Positions 45,452 through 53,694 of a DNA stretch of 64,000 nucleotides are shown piece after piece. A program made the position numbers and the translations under genes. The notes under the pieces are model-generated. The model was not told where the DNA came from. It saw only the letters and a program-made list of their open reading frames with translations, and did not search any database. Every line of letters starts with the position of its first letter. The stretch's first letter is position 1. This stretch comes from Candidatus Thorarchaeota archaeon. Lineage in GTDB: Archaea > Asgardarchaeota > Thorarchaeia > Thorarchaeales > Thorarchaeaceae. The stretch is from the NCBI GenBank assembly GCA_021498125.1, contig JAIZWL010000001.1, positions 124,001 to 188,000 of the forward strand, in the 5' to 3' direction.

Positions 45452-45558
45452 GACTCCTGATGCAGTTCCCTTGGTACGTACGCAACGCTACCAATGTTGT
45501 CGACTCGCAGGACAGAAGTAGTATCAAGTCCAGCAATATCTACTGCATACTCTATCAT
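45448..45558 (-). CDS. Candidate 36-residue small protein upstream of uL11
   Basis: MIEYAVDIAGLDTTSVLRVD then NIGSVAYVPRELHQES. Its TGA overlaps the GTG of rpl11 (GTGA), as coupled genes do, and GGGGTG lies seven bases before the ATG. The frame extends further upstream through a CxxC (CQGCRK), and a TTG at 45579 would give 43 residues with these two cysteines. No family recognised; it could be a regulatory leader peptide of the stalk operon or a tiny protein of its own. Confidence 0.45.
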   Translation of the reverse strand: MIEYAVDIAGLDTTSVLRVDNIGSVAYVPRELHQES

Positions 45559-45686
45559 CTTTCTGCACCCCTGACACAACGTCTCTGCGTCTATGTCAAA
45601 TTAAGGGACTTGAGCAGCCCACTGGGAGTCTTGTTTTAAGGATTGCGGAGTGACGGAAATGATTAGTAGATTTGAATAATTCTTGT

Positions 45687-46358
45687 CTAATCCTTGCGTG
45701 CCCAGAATGAGTCTTCGTCTTCTATTTCCTCTTCCTCTGTTGCACCCTCGCCAGAAGGCTCCTCTTTCCTTTCATGTACTGTTTTTTCAACCAATTTGAC
45801 GAAATCCGCATGGATTCGCATTGGGATTGTATGAGGGCTATCAATAAGTTCCACAATGAGTTCTTCTTTTGCGGAATCCACTCGTGTGACCTTGGCGCGT
45901 TCACCTTTGAATGGACCTGAGATGATCTCCACGATATCGGTGACAGCTATTCCTTCTGCTGCTGGTTTAGGTATGAGATATTTGTCAATCTCATCTAGGG
46001 AGACTTTGCCACCAACTCTACCGCGTACATGGGGTACTCCTGAGATGGCAATCTCCACATCACGATACTCTTCGGTCTCGATGAATACATACCCTCGGAG
46101 GGTTTCAGGTACGAGAATCGCTTTTACACGTCCGATTAAGAGGTTGCGAGAAACAAGCTTTGGCTCACCAGACTTTTTCTTTTTCGGACATTTTTTCATA
46201 TGTTCTTTCGTGAGCACTTCTGAAGTGAATTGTTCCTTGCACCATGGGCACTCCCAAATATCAGGCTCTCCGACCACTGCTGTGGTGATCAAATCAGTCA
46301 CGCTTCTCTCTTGTCCAATTGTAGTTCGAACTGCAAATATACTTGTTTTAGGAGCCAT
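45687..46358 (-). CDS. spt5: Transcription elongation factor Spt5 with inserted zinc finger
   Basis: Partner of Spt4; binds the RNA polymerase clamp to aid elongation. The 223-residue protein has a split NGN domain: SIFAVRTTIGQERSVTDLI (6-24), then a C2HC zinc finger (C37, C40, H53, C57: CPWCKEQFTSEVLTKEHMKKC region) and a lysine patch, then IGRVKAILVPETLRGYVFIE (75-94) and GVPHVRGRVGG. A KOW domain follows (ISGPFKGERAKVTRVD). The C-terminus is an acidic tail. Ordinary archaeal Spt5 is about 150 residues and has no finger. ATG 46358. It sits between SecE and uL11, the universal order. Confidence 0.92.
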   Translation of the reverse strand: MAPKTSIFAVRTTIGQERSVTDLITTAVVGEPDIWECPWCKEQFTSEVLTKEHMKKCPKKKKSGEPKLVSRNLLIGRVKAILVPETLRGYVFIETEEYRDVEIAISGVPHVRGRVGGKVSLDEIDKYLIPKPAAEGIAVTDIVEIISGPFKGERAKVTRVDSAKEELIVELIDSPHTIPMRIHADFVKLVEKTVHERKEEPSGEGATEEEEIEDEDSFWARKD

Positions 46359-46401
46359 TTTGAGTGCCTCGTTTAATTAAACTCAATGATGCCATTGAGA
46401 A

Positions 46402-46584
46402 TTATGTGCCAACCCAATTGCCTGTGATAATGGTCATGAGAACTTGGATGAGGTAACTAAGCATTCCTACAAGAAACATTGCCAGAATGCTGACCTTTGT
46501 GTTCATCCACATCTCTTTTTTGGAGGGCTTTGTTGCCAACTTGAGGATTCTTCTACTATCATTCACGAACTGGCTGATTCCCAT
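46402..46584 (-). CDS. secE: Preprotein translocase subunit SecE (Sec61 gamma)
   Basis: Small clamp subunit of the Sec translocon. 60 residues: an amphipathic N-terminal helix FVNDSRRILKLATKPSKKEMW followed by one membrane span (about 31-54). Pattern and position between FtsZ and Spt5 are standard for archaea. Confidence 0.93.
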   Translation of the reverse strand: MGISQFVNDSRRILKLATKPSKKEMWMNTKVSILAMFLVGMLSYLIQVLMTIITGNWVGT

Positions 46585-46688
46585 AGCTGCTCATTCCTGC
46601 CTGCGGCTTGGTCAACTAACTACAGGCCTGTATGAATTCTTCCGTGGTTGGCTTTTAATGCTTCCTGCGTGGTCAAATGGCTATCAGA

Positions 46689-47822
46689 TCAGATTTTCGC
46701 AAGACCCAGGTCGTCCTCAAAGTCATCGGCCAGAGGTCGTACTGGCTCCGATCCGGAATCGAAGATATATGGTGAGTTCACTCCTGACGCAATGATGGTC
46801 ACTCGTAATCTGTCCTCGAGATCTGGGACTATCAATGCACCGTAGATCACTTCTGCATTAGGATTGACCTGTTCTGTGACAAGCTCTACAACCCTCTTGG
46901 CCTCAGCAAGCTGAAGGTCTGCACTGCCACTGACGTTTATGAGAATATTACGTGCATTCTCAATAGATACGTCGATGAGCGGGTTCTGAAGTGCATTGTA
47001 TACAGCCTCTTCAGCTCTGTCCTCGCCCTGTCCCTCACCCAGTGCAATTATCGAAACTCCACCATTTCGCATTGTAGTTCTGACATCTGCAAAATCAAGA
47101 TTCACCAGCCCTGGTCGCGAGATCAATTCGGCAATTCCTTTGACCGCACGTACCAATACCTCATCAGCGACCATGAATGCCTCAGAAAGGGCAAGATCCG
47201 GTGCAATCTCTAGAAGTTTTTCATTAGGGATCGCAATGAGTGTGTCAACATGTTCCATGAGATCACTAAGTCCACGAGTTGCGTTTTTCTTTCGTGTGCT
47301 CCCTTCAACTTCAAAGGGAAGACAGACAATCGCTACTGTGAGAGCTCCATTCTCTTTTGCGGCCTTTGCTATTAATGGGGCGGCACCAGTTCCAGTACCT
47401 CCTCCCATTCCCGCAGTTATGAATACAAGATCCGCCTGAACGGACTCCTTTATCATATCATAGGTCTCCAAGGCGGCAGCCTGCCCCACATCGGGGTTAT
47501 TCCCAGCTCCTAAACCGCCACATCTCTCTCGTCCTAGAAGTAACTTGTGATGAGCATTGCAATAATAGAGATCCTGTGCATCGGTATTTGCAGCAAGGGT
47601 TTCTGCGCCTTCAACGCCCACTTCCATCAGTCTTGTGATGGCATTATTTCCAGCGCCTCCTACGCCAACTACAAGGATTCTTGCAGTAACTGAATGAAGT
47701 AGATCTGCCAACTCTTCATCAGTAGTTTCCCTTTTGCTTCCGCGACGGGATAGTCTACTGGTATGAATGTCTTTTCTTCCACCTGACGGACTGCTTAGAA
47801 CCTCTTCTAGGAGTGGATGCAT
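46689..47822 (-). CDS. ftsZ: Cell division protein FtsZ
   Basis: Tubulin-like GTPase that forms the division ring. 377 residues: [17 protein letters not shown], the [15 protein letters not shown] loop, tubulin signature [12 protein letters not shown], the T7-loop region [16 protein letters not shown] ~45-residue polar N-terminal tail precedes the core and an acidic C-terminal tail ends it. Many Asgard genomes carry FtsZ alongside ESCRT. ATG 47822. First gene of the FtsZ-SecE-Spt5-uL11 string. Confidence 0.96.
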   Translation of the reverse strand: MHPLLEEVLSSPSGGRKDIHTSRLSRRGSKRETTDEELADLLHSVTARILVVGVGGAGNNAITRLMEVGVEGAETLAANTDAQDLYYCNAHHKLLLGRERCGGLGAGNNPDVGQAAALETYDMIKESVQADLVFITAGMGGGTGTGAAPLIAKAAKENGALTVAIVCLPFEVEGSTRKKNATRGLSDLMEHVDTLIAIPNEKLLEIAPDLALSEAFMVADEVLVRAVKGIAELISRPGLVNLDFADVRTTMRNGGVSIIALGEGQGEDRAEEAVYNALQNPLIDVSIENARNILINVSGSADLQLAEAKRVVELVTEQVNPNAEVIYGALIVPDLEDRLRVTIIASGVNSPYIFDSGSEPVRPLADDFEDDLGLAKI

Positions 47823-47905
47823 TATTTACACCTTCTAGTATCATTCTCACTACTGTATTGTATTAACAAAAAATGGAATACTACCCACGTATTATGTGGT
47901 CCTAC

Positions 47906-48865
47906 TCACTTGCGCCTATGTTTCTTTGGTCTAAACGTTCTGAGTATCAAGTTAATTGACACATTATGCTTGGCCAGAAGTGATGCGGCTTCATCAAGGG
48001 TCGGTTGGCCATTTTGTGCTCCACGTTTCTGAATCGTGAGTGCTGCAACACTATTGGCCATATGAAGTGCCTGTTCTATTCTTTCTGACCGCGACCATGC
48101 TGTTATGAAACCTGCGGCAAAAGAGTCTCCCGCTCCAATTGTGTCAACCACGTTTACTGGAAACGCCTGTGATTTACAGTATTCAAAGCCATCGGTCGCA
48201 ATTGCACCTTTCTCTCCCAATTTGACAATGAGAATGCCTGGAAACGTCTTTGCAAACGCTCTAAGTTGCGCTTCTTTTGGTTCGAGACCTAGATAGGTCT
48301 TGAGCTCCCTCTCGTTTACAAACAGAAGATCCGTATGGGGTAAGATCTCTCCGAATCTCATATTTTCTGCATTGTGACCTGGATCATATGAAAAGATGAT
48401 TCCATTCCTAGTCGTGATTTCAGCAGCCTGTTTGGCCATCATTGGGAACCCACTTGTCATATGTATCACTGTAGCCTTGCCCAAAATTGTTTCATCGAGG
48501 ATATGTTTCTCAACGAATCGATTCGCCCCCGGTTGTGCTATCACCATCTGTTTTCCCGTTCTATCCGAGATCGTGACAAAAACTCCCGTTGGCTGGTTCT
48601 CAAGAACAAGAATGTTGCTTGTATCAACTCCCACCTTGGAGAAATCCCGGAGCATATTTTGTCCGTGGATATCATTTCCCACACAACTAATGAGACCTGT
48701 CTTTACTCCCAACCGCGCCATCTGTGAAGCGAAATTCGCAGCAGACCCCCCTGCGGAAATACATCCCTCATTGGTCGTCCAATGGCCCTCTTGTCTGGGA
48801 AGTTGGTCTACTCTTAAGCATACGTCGATATTGATTTTGCCGATTGAGTAGACCTCCACAGACAT
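47906..48865 (-). CDS. PfkB-family carbohydrate kinase
   Basis: Sugar or nucleoside kinase of the ribokinase family, 319 residues. N-terminal GKINIDVCLRVDQLP, GCISAGGSAANFASQMARLG, C-terminal ATP/anion-hole motif VVDTIGAGDSFAAGFI with catalytic Asp in DTIGAGD. The substrate cannot be named; ribose, nucleosides and fructose phosphates are possible. A basic C-terminal end (RTFRPKKHRRK) is unusual. ArgF lies upstream on the same strand after 10 bases, so they are probably co-transcribed. Confidence 0.88.
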   Translation of the reverse strand: MSVEVYSIGKINIDVCLRVDQLPRQEGHWTTNEGCISAGGSAANFASQMARLGVKTGLISCVGNDIHGQNMLRDFSKVGVDTSNILVLENQPTGVFVTISDRTGKQMVIAQPGANRFVEKHILDETILGKATVIHMTSGFPMMAKQAAEITTRNGIIFSYDPGHNAENMRFGEILPHTDLLFVNERELKTYLGLEPKEAQLRAFAKTFPGILIVKLGEKGAIATDGFEYCKSQAFPVNVVDTIGAGDSFAAGFITAWSRSERIEQALHMANSVAALTIQKRGAQNGQPTLDEAASLLAKHNVSINLILRTFRPKKHRRK

Positions 48866-48875
48866 ATTTTTCCTC

Positions 48876-49805
48876 TCACATTAATAATGCCAAAATGGCC
48901 TTTTGTGCATGAAGTCGGTTTTCCGCCTCATCGAATACAACACTATGGGGCCCATCCATGACCTCATCGGTTATTTCTTCGTTTCTATGGGCCGGAAGAC
49001 AGTGCATGACGATAACATCCCGTTTTGCTGCATCGACAAGTGCTTGATTGACTTGGAATGGCATCAGTGCTGCTTCCTTTGCCTCTGAGCGTTCTTGTCC
49101 CATGCTGAAGAACGTGTCAGTGTAGATCACATCTGCATTCTTTACAGCCTCAAAGGGATCAGTGACGACCTCTAGGGTTGTATCGTATTTCTCACTTAAT
49201 TCAGTTGCGCGTTTCATTATATCTTCTGATGGTGTATATCCCTTGGGTGATCCGATTGTCACATCCATTCCCATGATGGTGCAGCCCTGCATGATTGAAT
49301 TGCTGACGTTGTTAGAGTCGCCAACATATGCAATCTTTAAGCCTTCAAGATGACCTTTATGTTCCTCGATTGTCATCATGTCGGCCATGATCTGACAGGG
49401 GTGCAAAAAGTCTGATAGGCCATTGATAACAGGAACGGTGGCGTGTTTGGCAAGTTCGACAATATCGTCATGACCATAGACGCGAGCCATGATTGCATCA
49501 CAATATCTGCTCAAGACCTGTGCAGTATCGCCAACGGTCTCACCACGTCCGAGCTGTGTTCCACTTGGTTGTAAATACAATGCATGACCACCAAGTTGTG
49601 TCATTCCCACCTCAAACGATACTCTTGTCCGGGTGGATGACTTCATGAAGATCATAGCGAGGCTCTTTCCTCGAAGTATTTCATGAGGCTCACCACGCAT
49701 CTGTTTGCGTTTGAGATCATGACCTGTATTCAGAATTCTACGCAGCTCGTATCTCTCAAAATGGGATAAATCTATGAAGTTTCTTCCTTTAAGGCTCAAT
49801 TTCAT
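48876..49805 (-). CDS. argF: Ornithine carbamoyltransferase
   Basis: Makes citrulline from ornithine and carbamoyl phosphate in arginine synthesis. From ATG 49805 (MKLSLKGRNFIDLSHFERYE) the protein has 309 residues, the normal size, and the start is backed by GAGAGGT just upstream. A longer frame to 49952 lies in the end of ftsY. Motifs: FMKSSTRTRVSFEVGM (carbamoyl phosphate site), HPCQIMADMMT and MHCLPAHRNEEITDEV (ornithine site). The only amino-acid biosynthesis gene of its pathway here. Confidence 0.95.
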   Translation of the reverse strand: MKLSLKGRNFIDLSHFERYELRRILNTGHDLKRKQMRGEPHEILRGKSLAMIFMKSSTRTRVSFEVGMTQLGGHALYLQPSGTQLGRGETVGDTAQVLSRYCDAIMARVYGHDDIVELAKHATVPVINGLSDFLHPCQIMADMMTIEEHKGHLEGLKIAYVGDSNNVSNSIMQGCTIMGMDVTIGSPKGYTPSEDIMKRATELSEKYDTTLEVVTDPFEAVKNADVIYTDTFFSMGQERSEAKEAALMPFQVNQALVDAAKRDVIVMHCLPAHRNEEITDEVMDGPHSVVFDEAENRLHAQKAILALLM

Positions 49806-49878
49806 TACCTCTCCATGTGAAGGCTTGTTGCTTTGCACCTGTGAGCCTTGTAATAAAATTGACCATGGGACCAGTGAA

Positions 49879-50790
49879 TCACATTCCACCAACCAATCGC
49901 TGGGCAAACCACTCAGAATCGAATGGTCTAAGATCCGGATATTCTTGGCCAATTCCTACATACACAATTGGGCTGCCGGTCACAAAGGCGATTGATAGGG
50001 CAGCGCCTCCTGATGGGTCAGCATCAACCTTTGTCAAAATTGCCCCGTCGATCTGAATGGCTTTATGAAATTCTTGGACTTGAGACAGAACATCATTTCC
50101 GGCCAGCGCATCGCCTACAAAGATCTTCAAATCCGGTTCTGTCACTCTTGCTATCTTTGCCATCTCGGCCAAGAGGTTCTTGTTGTTCTGCATTCTTCCA
50201 GCAGTATCAATGAGTACTACATTGATTCTTTTTGCTCTGGCATGAGCCACTGCATCATATGCCACAGCAGCCGCATCTGCTCCATAGTCTTGTTTTATCA
50301 CTCTGACCCCTAACCTCTGGGCATGGGTCTCGATCTGTTCGATGCTTCCTGCACGGTATGTATCAGCTGCTGCTATCACGACCGAGAATCCATTATTTTT
50401 GAGCAGATACGTCATCTTTGCAAGGGTTGTTGTCTTTCCTGTACCATTGACCCCCACAAACATAAGAATGGCCGGTTCGCCCTGTGCTTTCTTCTGCTGG
50501 ACAAACTCAAGAATATCGACCGGTCTCTCAGGAGTGAGTACCTCAAGAATTGCCTCATAAATTGCGTTCTTGAAGAGTTTGACTAGATTCTCGAAACGCC
50601 CCGTTCTGGTTCCCAGTATCCTCTGTTTTGTGAGATTGCAGATGCGTTCAGCCACTTCCACAGCCACATCATTTTGTATCAATACCATCTGCAGCTCCCA
50701 GACGGCATCGGCGAGATTCTTCTCATTAAGCTCTTTAGTCGTGGCCTTTGTGATTGCAGAATCAAGTGCAGTTCGCATCTTGTCGAACAC
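49879..50790 (-). CDS. ftsY: Signal recognition particle receptor FtsY
   Basis: SRP receptor GTPase that delivers ribosomes to the translocon. From GTG 50790 it has 303 residues: N domain helices, G domain with GVNGTGKTTTLAKM (G1), DTYRAGSIEQI (G2), VLIDTAGRMQNN (G3), LTKVDADPSGGAA (G4) and the C-terminal GIGQEYPDLRPFD. GGAAGTGA lies upstream of the GTG. It begins four bases after the prefoldin stop. It lacks a long acidic A domain, as in other archaea. Confidence 0.94.
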   Translation of the reverse strand: MFDKMRTALDSAITKATTKELNEKNLADAVWELQMVLIQNDVAVEVAERICNLTKQRILGTRTGRFENLVKLFKNAIYEAILEVLTPERPVDILEFVQQKKAQGEPAILMFVGVNGTGKTTTLAKMTYLLKNNGFSVVIAAADTYRAGSIEQIETHAQRLGVRVIKQDYGADAAAVAYDAVAHARAKRINVVLIDTAGRMQNNKNLLAEMAKIARVTEPDLKIFVGDALAGNDVLSQVQEFHKAIQIDGAILTKVDADPSGGAALSIAFVTGSPIVYVGIGQEYPDLRPFDSEWFAQRLVGGM

Positions 50791-50794
50791 GAAA

Positions 50795-51226
50795 TCACTT
50801 CCTGGGCTGAACTTTCGCGAGCAAGTCTCTAAGTTGAGTGTCCAGATTAGTTGCGTGTGCAGTGAGCTTCTCCAGTTCTCTCTCAAGATTCTGATACTGG
50901 CTCTCAAGGGTCGCAATCAGTTCTTTTGATCGTTCTATTGCTTGGTCTATGGTCGCCTCGATCTTGACACCGCTTCCTGCATCCCTTATGACCTTCCCCG
51001 GTTTAACAAGCTTTGCTGTAACAAGCATTCCTCCACCTATGCTCATGAGGACTTCCTCGTCGGCCTGATGGCTCTTGAGTTCATCTAACGTTCTTAGTCC
51101 CATCTGCATATCATGCAAGTATGCTCGTGTGATATCCATCTGTTGACGGATAAGGTCGATATTCGAAGTGACAAATTGTTGCTCCGCCGAGAGTTGTTGA
51201 AAAGCCCTCTGCTGCTCTTCTGTCAT
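50795..51226 (-). CDS. pfdA: Prefoldin alpha subunit
   Basis: Chaperone subunit that passes unfolded proteins to the thermosome. 143 residues: two long coiled coils (LSAEQQFVTSNIDLIRQQMD and IEATIDQAIERSKELIATLE) flanking the beta hairpins SIGGGMLVTAKLVKPGKVIR. Its ATG overlaps the L18a stop by one base (TAATG). The rpl18a-pfdA-ftsY order is common in archaea. Confidence 0.93.
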   Translation of the reverse strand: MTEEQQRAFQQLSAEQQFVTSNIDLIRQQMDITRAYLHDMQMGLRTLDELKSHQADEEVLMSIGGGMLVTAKLVKPGKVIRDAGSGVKIEATIDQAIERSKELIATLESQYQNLERELEKLTAHATNLDTQLRDLLAKVQPRK

Positions 51227-51468
51227 TATTGGGTGCTCTCCACTCCAAGTAATCTTCGCAATTCTAAACTGTGCGCTTCTTCAGGTTTGATCTCTTTGAT
51301 ATCTTTGATCCTGATATCTCTTCGCTTGACTCTGTGTTGGCTACCAAGCTCTGAGAGAACTCTCTCTCTTGCTCGTTCTTTGTTCATAGATACCAGTTCT
51401 TTACTGAACGCGAATTTTCTCTTTAGTTTGAAATACTCGCCAGATACGCGCCACACTTTTGCACTCAT
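51226..51468 (-). CDS. rpl18a: Ribosomal protein eL20 (L18a/LX)
   Basis: Small large-subunit protein, 80 residues: MSAKVWRVSGEYFKLKRKFA, ALNERARE-type helix NKERARERVLSELGSQHRVK, RRDIRIKDIKEIKPEEA. Start ATG 51468. Gene string aIF6, L18a, prefoldin alpha, FtsY is the standard archaeal order. Confidence 0.92.
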   Translation of the reverse strand: MSAKVWRVSGEYFKLKRKFAFSKELVSMNKERARERVLSELGSQHRVKRRDIRIKDIKEIKPEEAHSLELRRLLGVESTQ

Positions 51469-51481
51469 ACTATTCACCTCT

Positions 51482-52156
51482 TTAGACGAATCCTAAGGCC
51501 TGTGAGATGTTTGCTAGCTCAACACCTGTGGTCTCAGAGCCCGCAATCATCCCTTCACTATTGGCCACAATTCCCAGATGGATGTACGGACTGCCTCTGT
51601 TCACAGTCCCCATCTCTACATCCACTTTTAACAGCTCTGTTACAAGTTCCAGTTCTTCTGTAGTTGTCAATGGATGTGCCACCGCCCCATTGGCCGTTGC
51701 TATCGTGTTCGATCCCACAATAGGCAGTCTGGCCACGGTTCCTGGCACAACTTCTACATCTAGCACATCCGCTATTTTGCGTTGTGCAGCCTTGTCGAAA
51801 TCTGGATGGCAAATTGCGCCATTGTCATTTGCCAAAACAATATTGCCAAGCGCAGTCATCTTGCTGTCAATCCAGTCGACTATAATATTCTCAGCCTCCC
51901 TCTTGAGTGTGGCCAGTTCCTCATCAGATACTGTATACGGGAGAATAATTCCGTGAGAGTTGGCGCATGCCATTATTCCGACGGCATCTAATGTTGCCAC
52001 AGTAGATTGTATCAGTGGGAGGTCTAGAAACGTGTCTCTGATTATCCCTAATGACTTCTCAGACATGTTTGGGGAGACGAACACGAATCGGTCAGTGGCG
52101 ATCGCAAAAGCGCCAACATTCGAATCGCCCTCGAAGTCCGTACGGGCGATTGGCGT
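51482..52156 (-). CDS. eif6: Translation initiation factor aIF6 with probable ACG start
   Basis: Anti-association factor on the large ribosomal subunit. The core ATLDAVGIMACANSHGIILP, IVLANDNGAICHPDF, VVPGTVARLPIVGSNTIATA is clear. The first ordinary start is GTG 52084, but the in-frame sequence upstream continues the family's conserved N-terminus (IARTDFEGDSNVGAFAIATD). No ATG, GTG or TTG occurs between this and the TAG stop of eL31, which is in the same frame. ACG 52156, eight bases after GGAGG, gives PIARTDFEG and 224 residues, the usual length. Either ACG is the start or an ATG has been misread. Confidence 0.92.
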   Translation of the reverse strand, partial: TPIARTDFEGDSNVGAFAIATDRFVFVSPNMSEKSLGIIRDTFLDLPLIQSTVATLDAVGIMACANSHGIILPYTVSDEELATLKREAENIIVDWIDSKMTALGNIVLANDNGAICHPDFDKAAQRKIADVLDVEVVPGTVARLPIVGSNTIATANGAVAHPLTTTEELELVTELLKVDVEMGTVNRGSPYIHLGIVANSEGMIAGSETTGVELANISQALGFV

Positions 52157-52159
52157 AGG

Positions 52160-52570
52160 CTATCCCTCCGCTAGATATACTCGCACGAGGTTATCTGTAT
52201 TCTTGGTCACCCTGATGCGAATACGGCGAGGCGGTTTCTGAATCCCGCGAGACCAAATTCTCTCATTGACATCTGGATGGATGTTGAGTTCCTCCGGCTT
52301 CATGTGTCGCTCGACAAACTCTTTGAGAATCCGTACAGCTCGTTTTGCTCTACGGAGTCTGCTTCCGGTCCAGTATGCCTTGCGCAGTGGAACAGTATAG
52401 ATCCGTTCTTCGACGATCTCTTCCTCTTCTTCCTCTTCCTCTGGCGCTTCTGCGGGAGCTTTAGTGGCCTCAGTCTTCTTCTCTTCTGTGGGCGACTCTT
52501 CAGCCTCTATCTCCTCTGTCTCAGGGAGTTCTTCCAGCTCTTCCGTTTCTGTTGATTCTTCGGGAGTCAT
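52160..52570 (-). CDS. rpl31e: Ribosomal protein eL31 with acidic N-terminal extension
   Basis: Located near the polypeptide exit tunnel. The C-terminal ~85 residues are typical (IYTVPLRKAYWTGSRLRRAK, EFVERHMKPEELNIHPDVNE, IRIRVTKNTDNLVRVYLAEG). The N-terminal ~50 residues are an unusual extension, almost entirely Glu/Pro/Ser/Thr with a run of eight Glu. Archaeal and eukaryotic eL31 have no such tail as I know them. ATG start. Coupled to eL39 upstream and aIF6 downstream. Confidence 0.94.
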   Translation of the reverse strand: MTPEESTETEELEELPETEEIEAEESPTEEKKTEATKAPAEAPEEEEEEEEIVEERIYTVPLRKAYWTGSRLRRAKRAVRILKEFVERHMKPEELNIHPDVNERIWSRGIQKPPRRIRIRVTKNTDNLVRVYLAEG

Positions 52571-52584
52571 TTCTTTTCACCAGG

Positions 52585-52740
52585 CTACCGCTTCAGTTTT
52601 GTCTCGCGCCAGTTCCGCTGCGCGGGTGTTCTTCTCAGTTTCCCACCTGATTTCATGACAACCCATGTGGGAACGCTGTTGTTACTCTTTAGGGCCTTGG
52701 CCAGCCTCAATTTTTTCGCCAACGGCTTATTTCTTGCCAT
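52585..52740 (-). CDS. rpl39e: Ribosomal protein eL39
   Basis: 51 residues: [50 protein letters not shown]. Lies in the exit tunnel. ATG 52740 preceded by GAGGTG. Standard size and neighbours. Confidence 0.95.
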   Translation of the reverse strand: MARNKPLAKKLRLAKALKSNNSVPTWVVMKSGGKLRRTPAQRNWRETKLKR

Positions 52741-52766
52741 ATCTTCACCTCGTGCAGCTAACACGT

Positions 52767-53108
52767 TCATCTGAATGTGATTTTTGGTTCACGTTCTTTT
52801 CCTGCAATCTGTTGCAAGAGTTTCTTTAATTGTTCGTCTGTGACTTTTTCTCTGAGTCTGCCTGCACTAGCCAGCTGGATAAGCTGGAGTTCGATCTGTT
52901 CGGCAAATTGTGGTTTCACCATTCTGACGTTTGTCAGACGAGCTCGTGCCTCTGGAGTGAGAATTTGTCTGAGTATTGCCTCTTTTTGTGCATCTATCTC
53001 AGCAGCTCTCTGCTCAGCCGCCTGCTGGTGAAGTGCTTGCTCTTTAAGAGCCGCAATCTTTCGCTGACGAATGGCCTCAAGCTCATCTTCACTCACTTTG
53101 TTCACCAC
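52767..53108 (-). CDS. PDCD5-family DNA-binding protein
   Basis: 113 residues, helical, basic: [80 protein letters not shown]. The archaeal members (MTH1615-like) bind DNA; eukaryotic PDCD5 acts in apoptosis-related pathways. The family consistently sits beside eS19 and eL39 in archaea, as here. Start codon (GTG 53108) is uncertain because no ribosome site precedes it. Confidence 0.88.
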   Translation of the reverse strand: MVNKVSEDELEAIRQRKIAALKEQALHQQAAEQRAAEIDAQKEAILRQILTPEARARLTNVRMVKPQFAEQIELQLIQLASAGRLREKVTDEQLKKLLQQIAGKEREPKITFR

Positions 53109-53116
53109 TTTGTGGA

Positions 53117-53569
53117 TCAGTACCTACTTAATTCCGGAATAGCCTTCTCGAGTTCTTGTTTGATCATTGATGCCAGCTTGTCCATAAACGACCTGCCGAT
53201 ATCTGTAAGTTCTCGACCCTTATTGCCTCTACGCTTTACGAATCCTGCTCGTTCTAGTTGTTGCAGAATATTCCTGACAATTGCGCCACTGCCTTTTTGA
53301 AACCTGTTTGGTTTAGTACCTCGTCTCTTTCGGCCACCGTATTCAACGCGTAACCTCTGTGTACCAATCGGTCCTCTCAAGTAGATCTTTCTAAGAATGC
53401 TGGCACTTCTGGTGTACCACCACTCGGTATCATCTGGCGCTCTCTCTTTATGAGCACCTGTCTTCACATAAGAGGCCCATTCAGGCGGTTGAATCTCCTT
53501 ACGGGTCTTCAGCTCCTGAGCGAGTCGGCGAATGAGAATGTTGGCCGGTATATCATAGATCGTGGGCAT
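53117..53569 (-). CDS. rps19e: Ribosomal protein eS19
   Basis: 150 residues: PTIYDIPANILIRRLAQELK, EIQPPEWASYVKTGAHKERA, TEWWYTRSASILRKIYLRGP, YGGRKRRGTKPNRFQKGSGA, IVRNILQQLERAGFVKRRG and LTDIGRSFMDKLA, the archaeal and eukaryotic small-subunit protein. ATG start. Upstream lies a 125-base structured region, then the CRM-domain gene. Confidence 0.96.
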   Translation of the reverse strand: MPTIYDIPANILIRRLAQELKTRKEIQPPEWASYVKTGAHKERAPDDTEWWYTRSASILRKIYLRGPIGTQRLRVEYGGRKRRGTKPNRFQKGSGAIVRNILQQLERAGFVKRRGNKGRELTDIGRSFMDKLASMIKQELEKAIPELSRY

Positions 53570-53584
53570 TTGTCAGTCACCATT

Positions 53585-53663
53585 TTTATTGAGCGAGGGC
53601 ACCGCACATTAACTGGGCAGGCAGCCCACCTCAGAAGGCTGGACTCGCAACCTAGAGTCCGCA
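53585..53663 (-). other. Structured intergenic segment upstream of eS19
   Basis: In the 125-base gap between the CRM gene and eS19 three hairpins can be drawn: GGACTC/GAGTCC (53641-53660, 8-base loop), TGGGC/GCCCA (53614-53628), and an alternative CAGCC/GGCTG pairing with the same strand. The segment is GC-richer than its surroundings. A 5' leader structure or a small RNA is possible; no known class (tRNA, C/D or H/ACA) was recognised. Only visual inspection of pairing. Confidence 0.35.
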
Positions 53664-53694
53664 TAAAAGATTATCGTTGAGACCTGTTTTTATC

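Noticed and set aside
52160-52162. Pyrrolysine/readthrough of the eL31 TAG into aIF6
   Set aside because: A Shine-Dalgarno GGAGG just before the stop and a properly spaced ACG give a simpler account; a fusion of two ribosome factors is unlikely.
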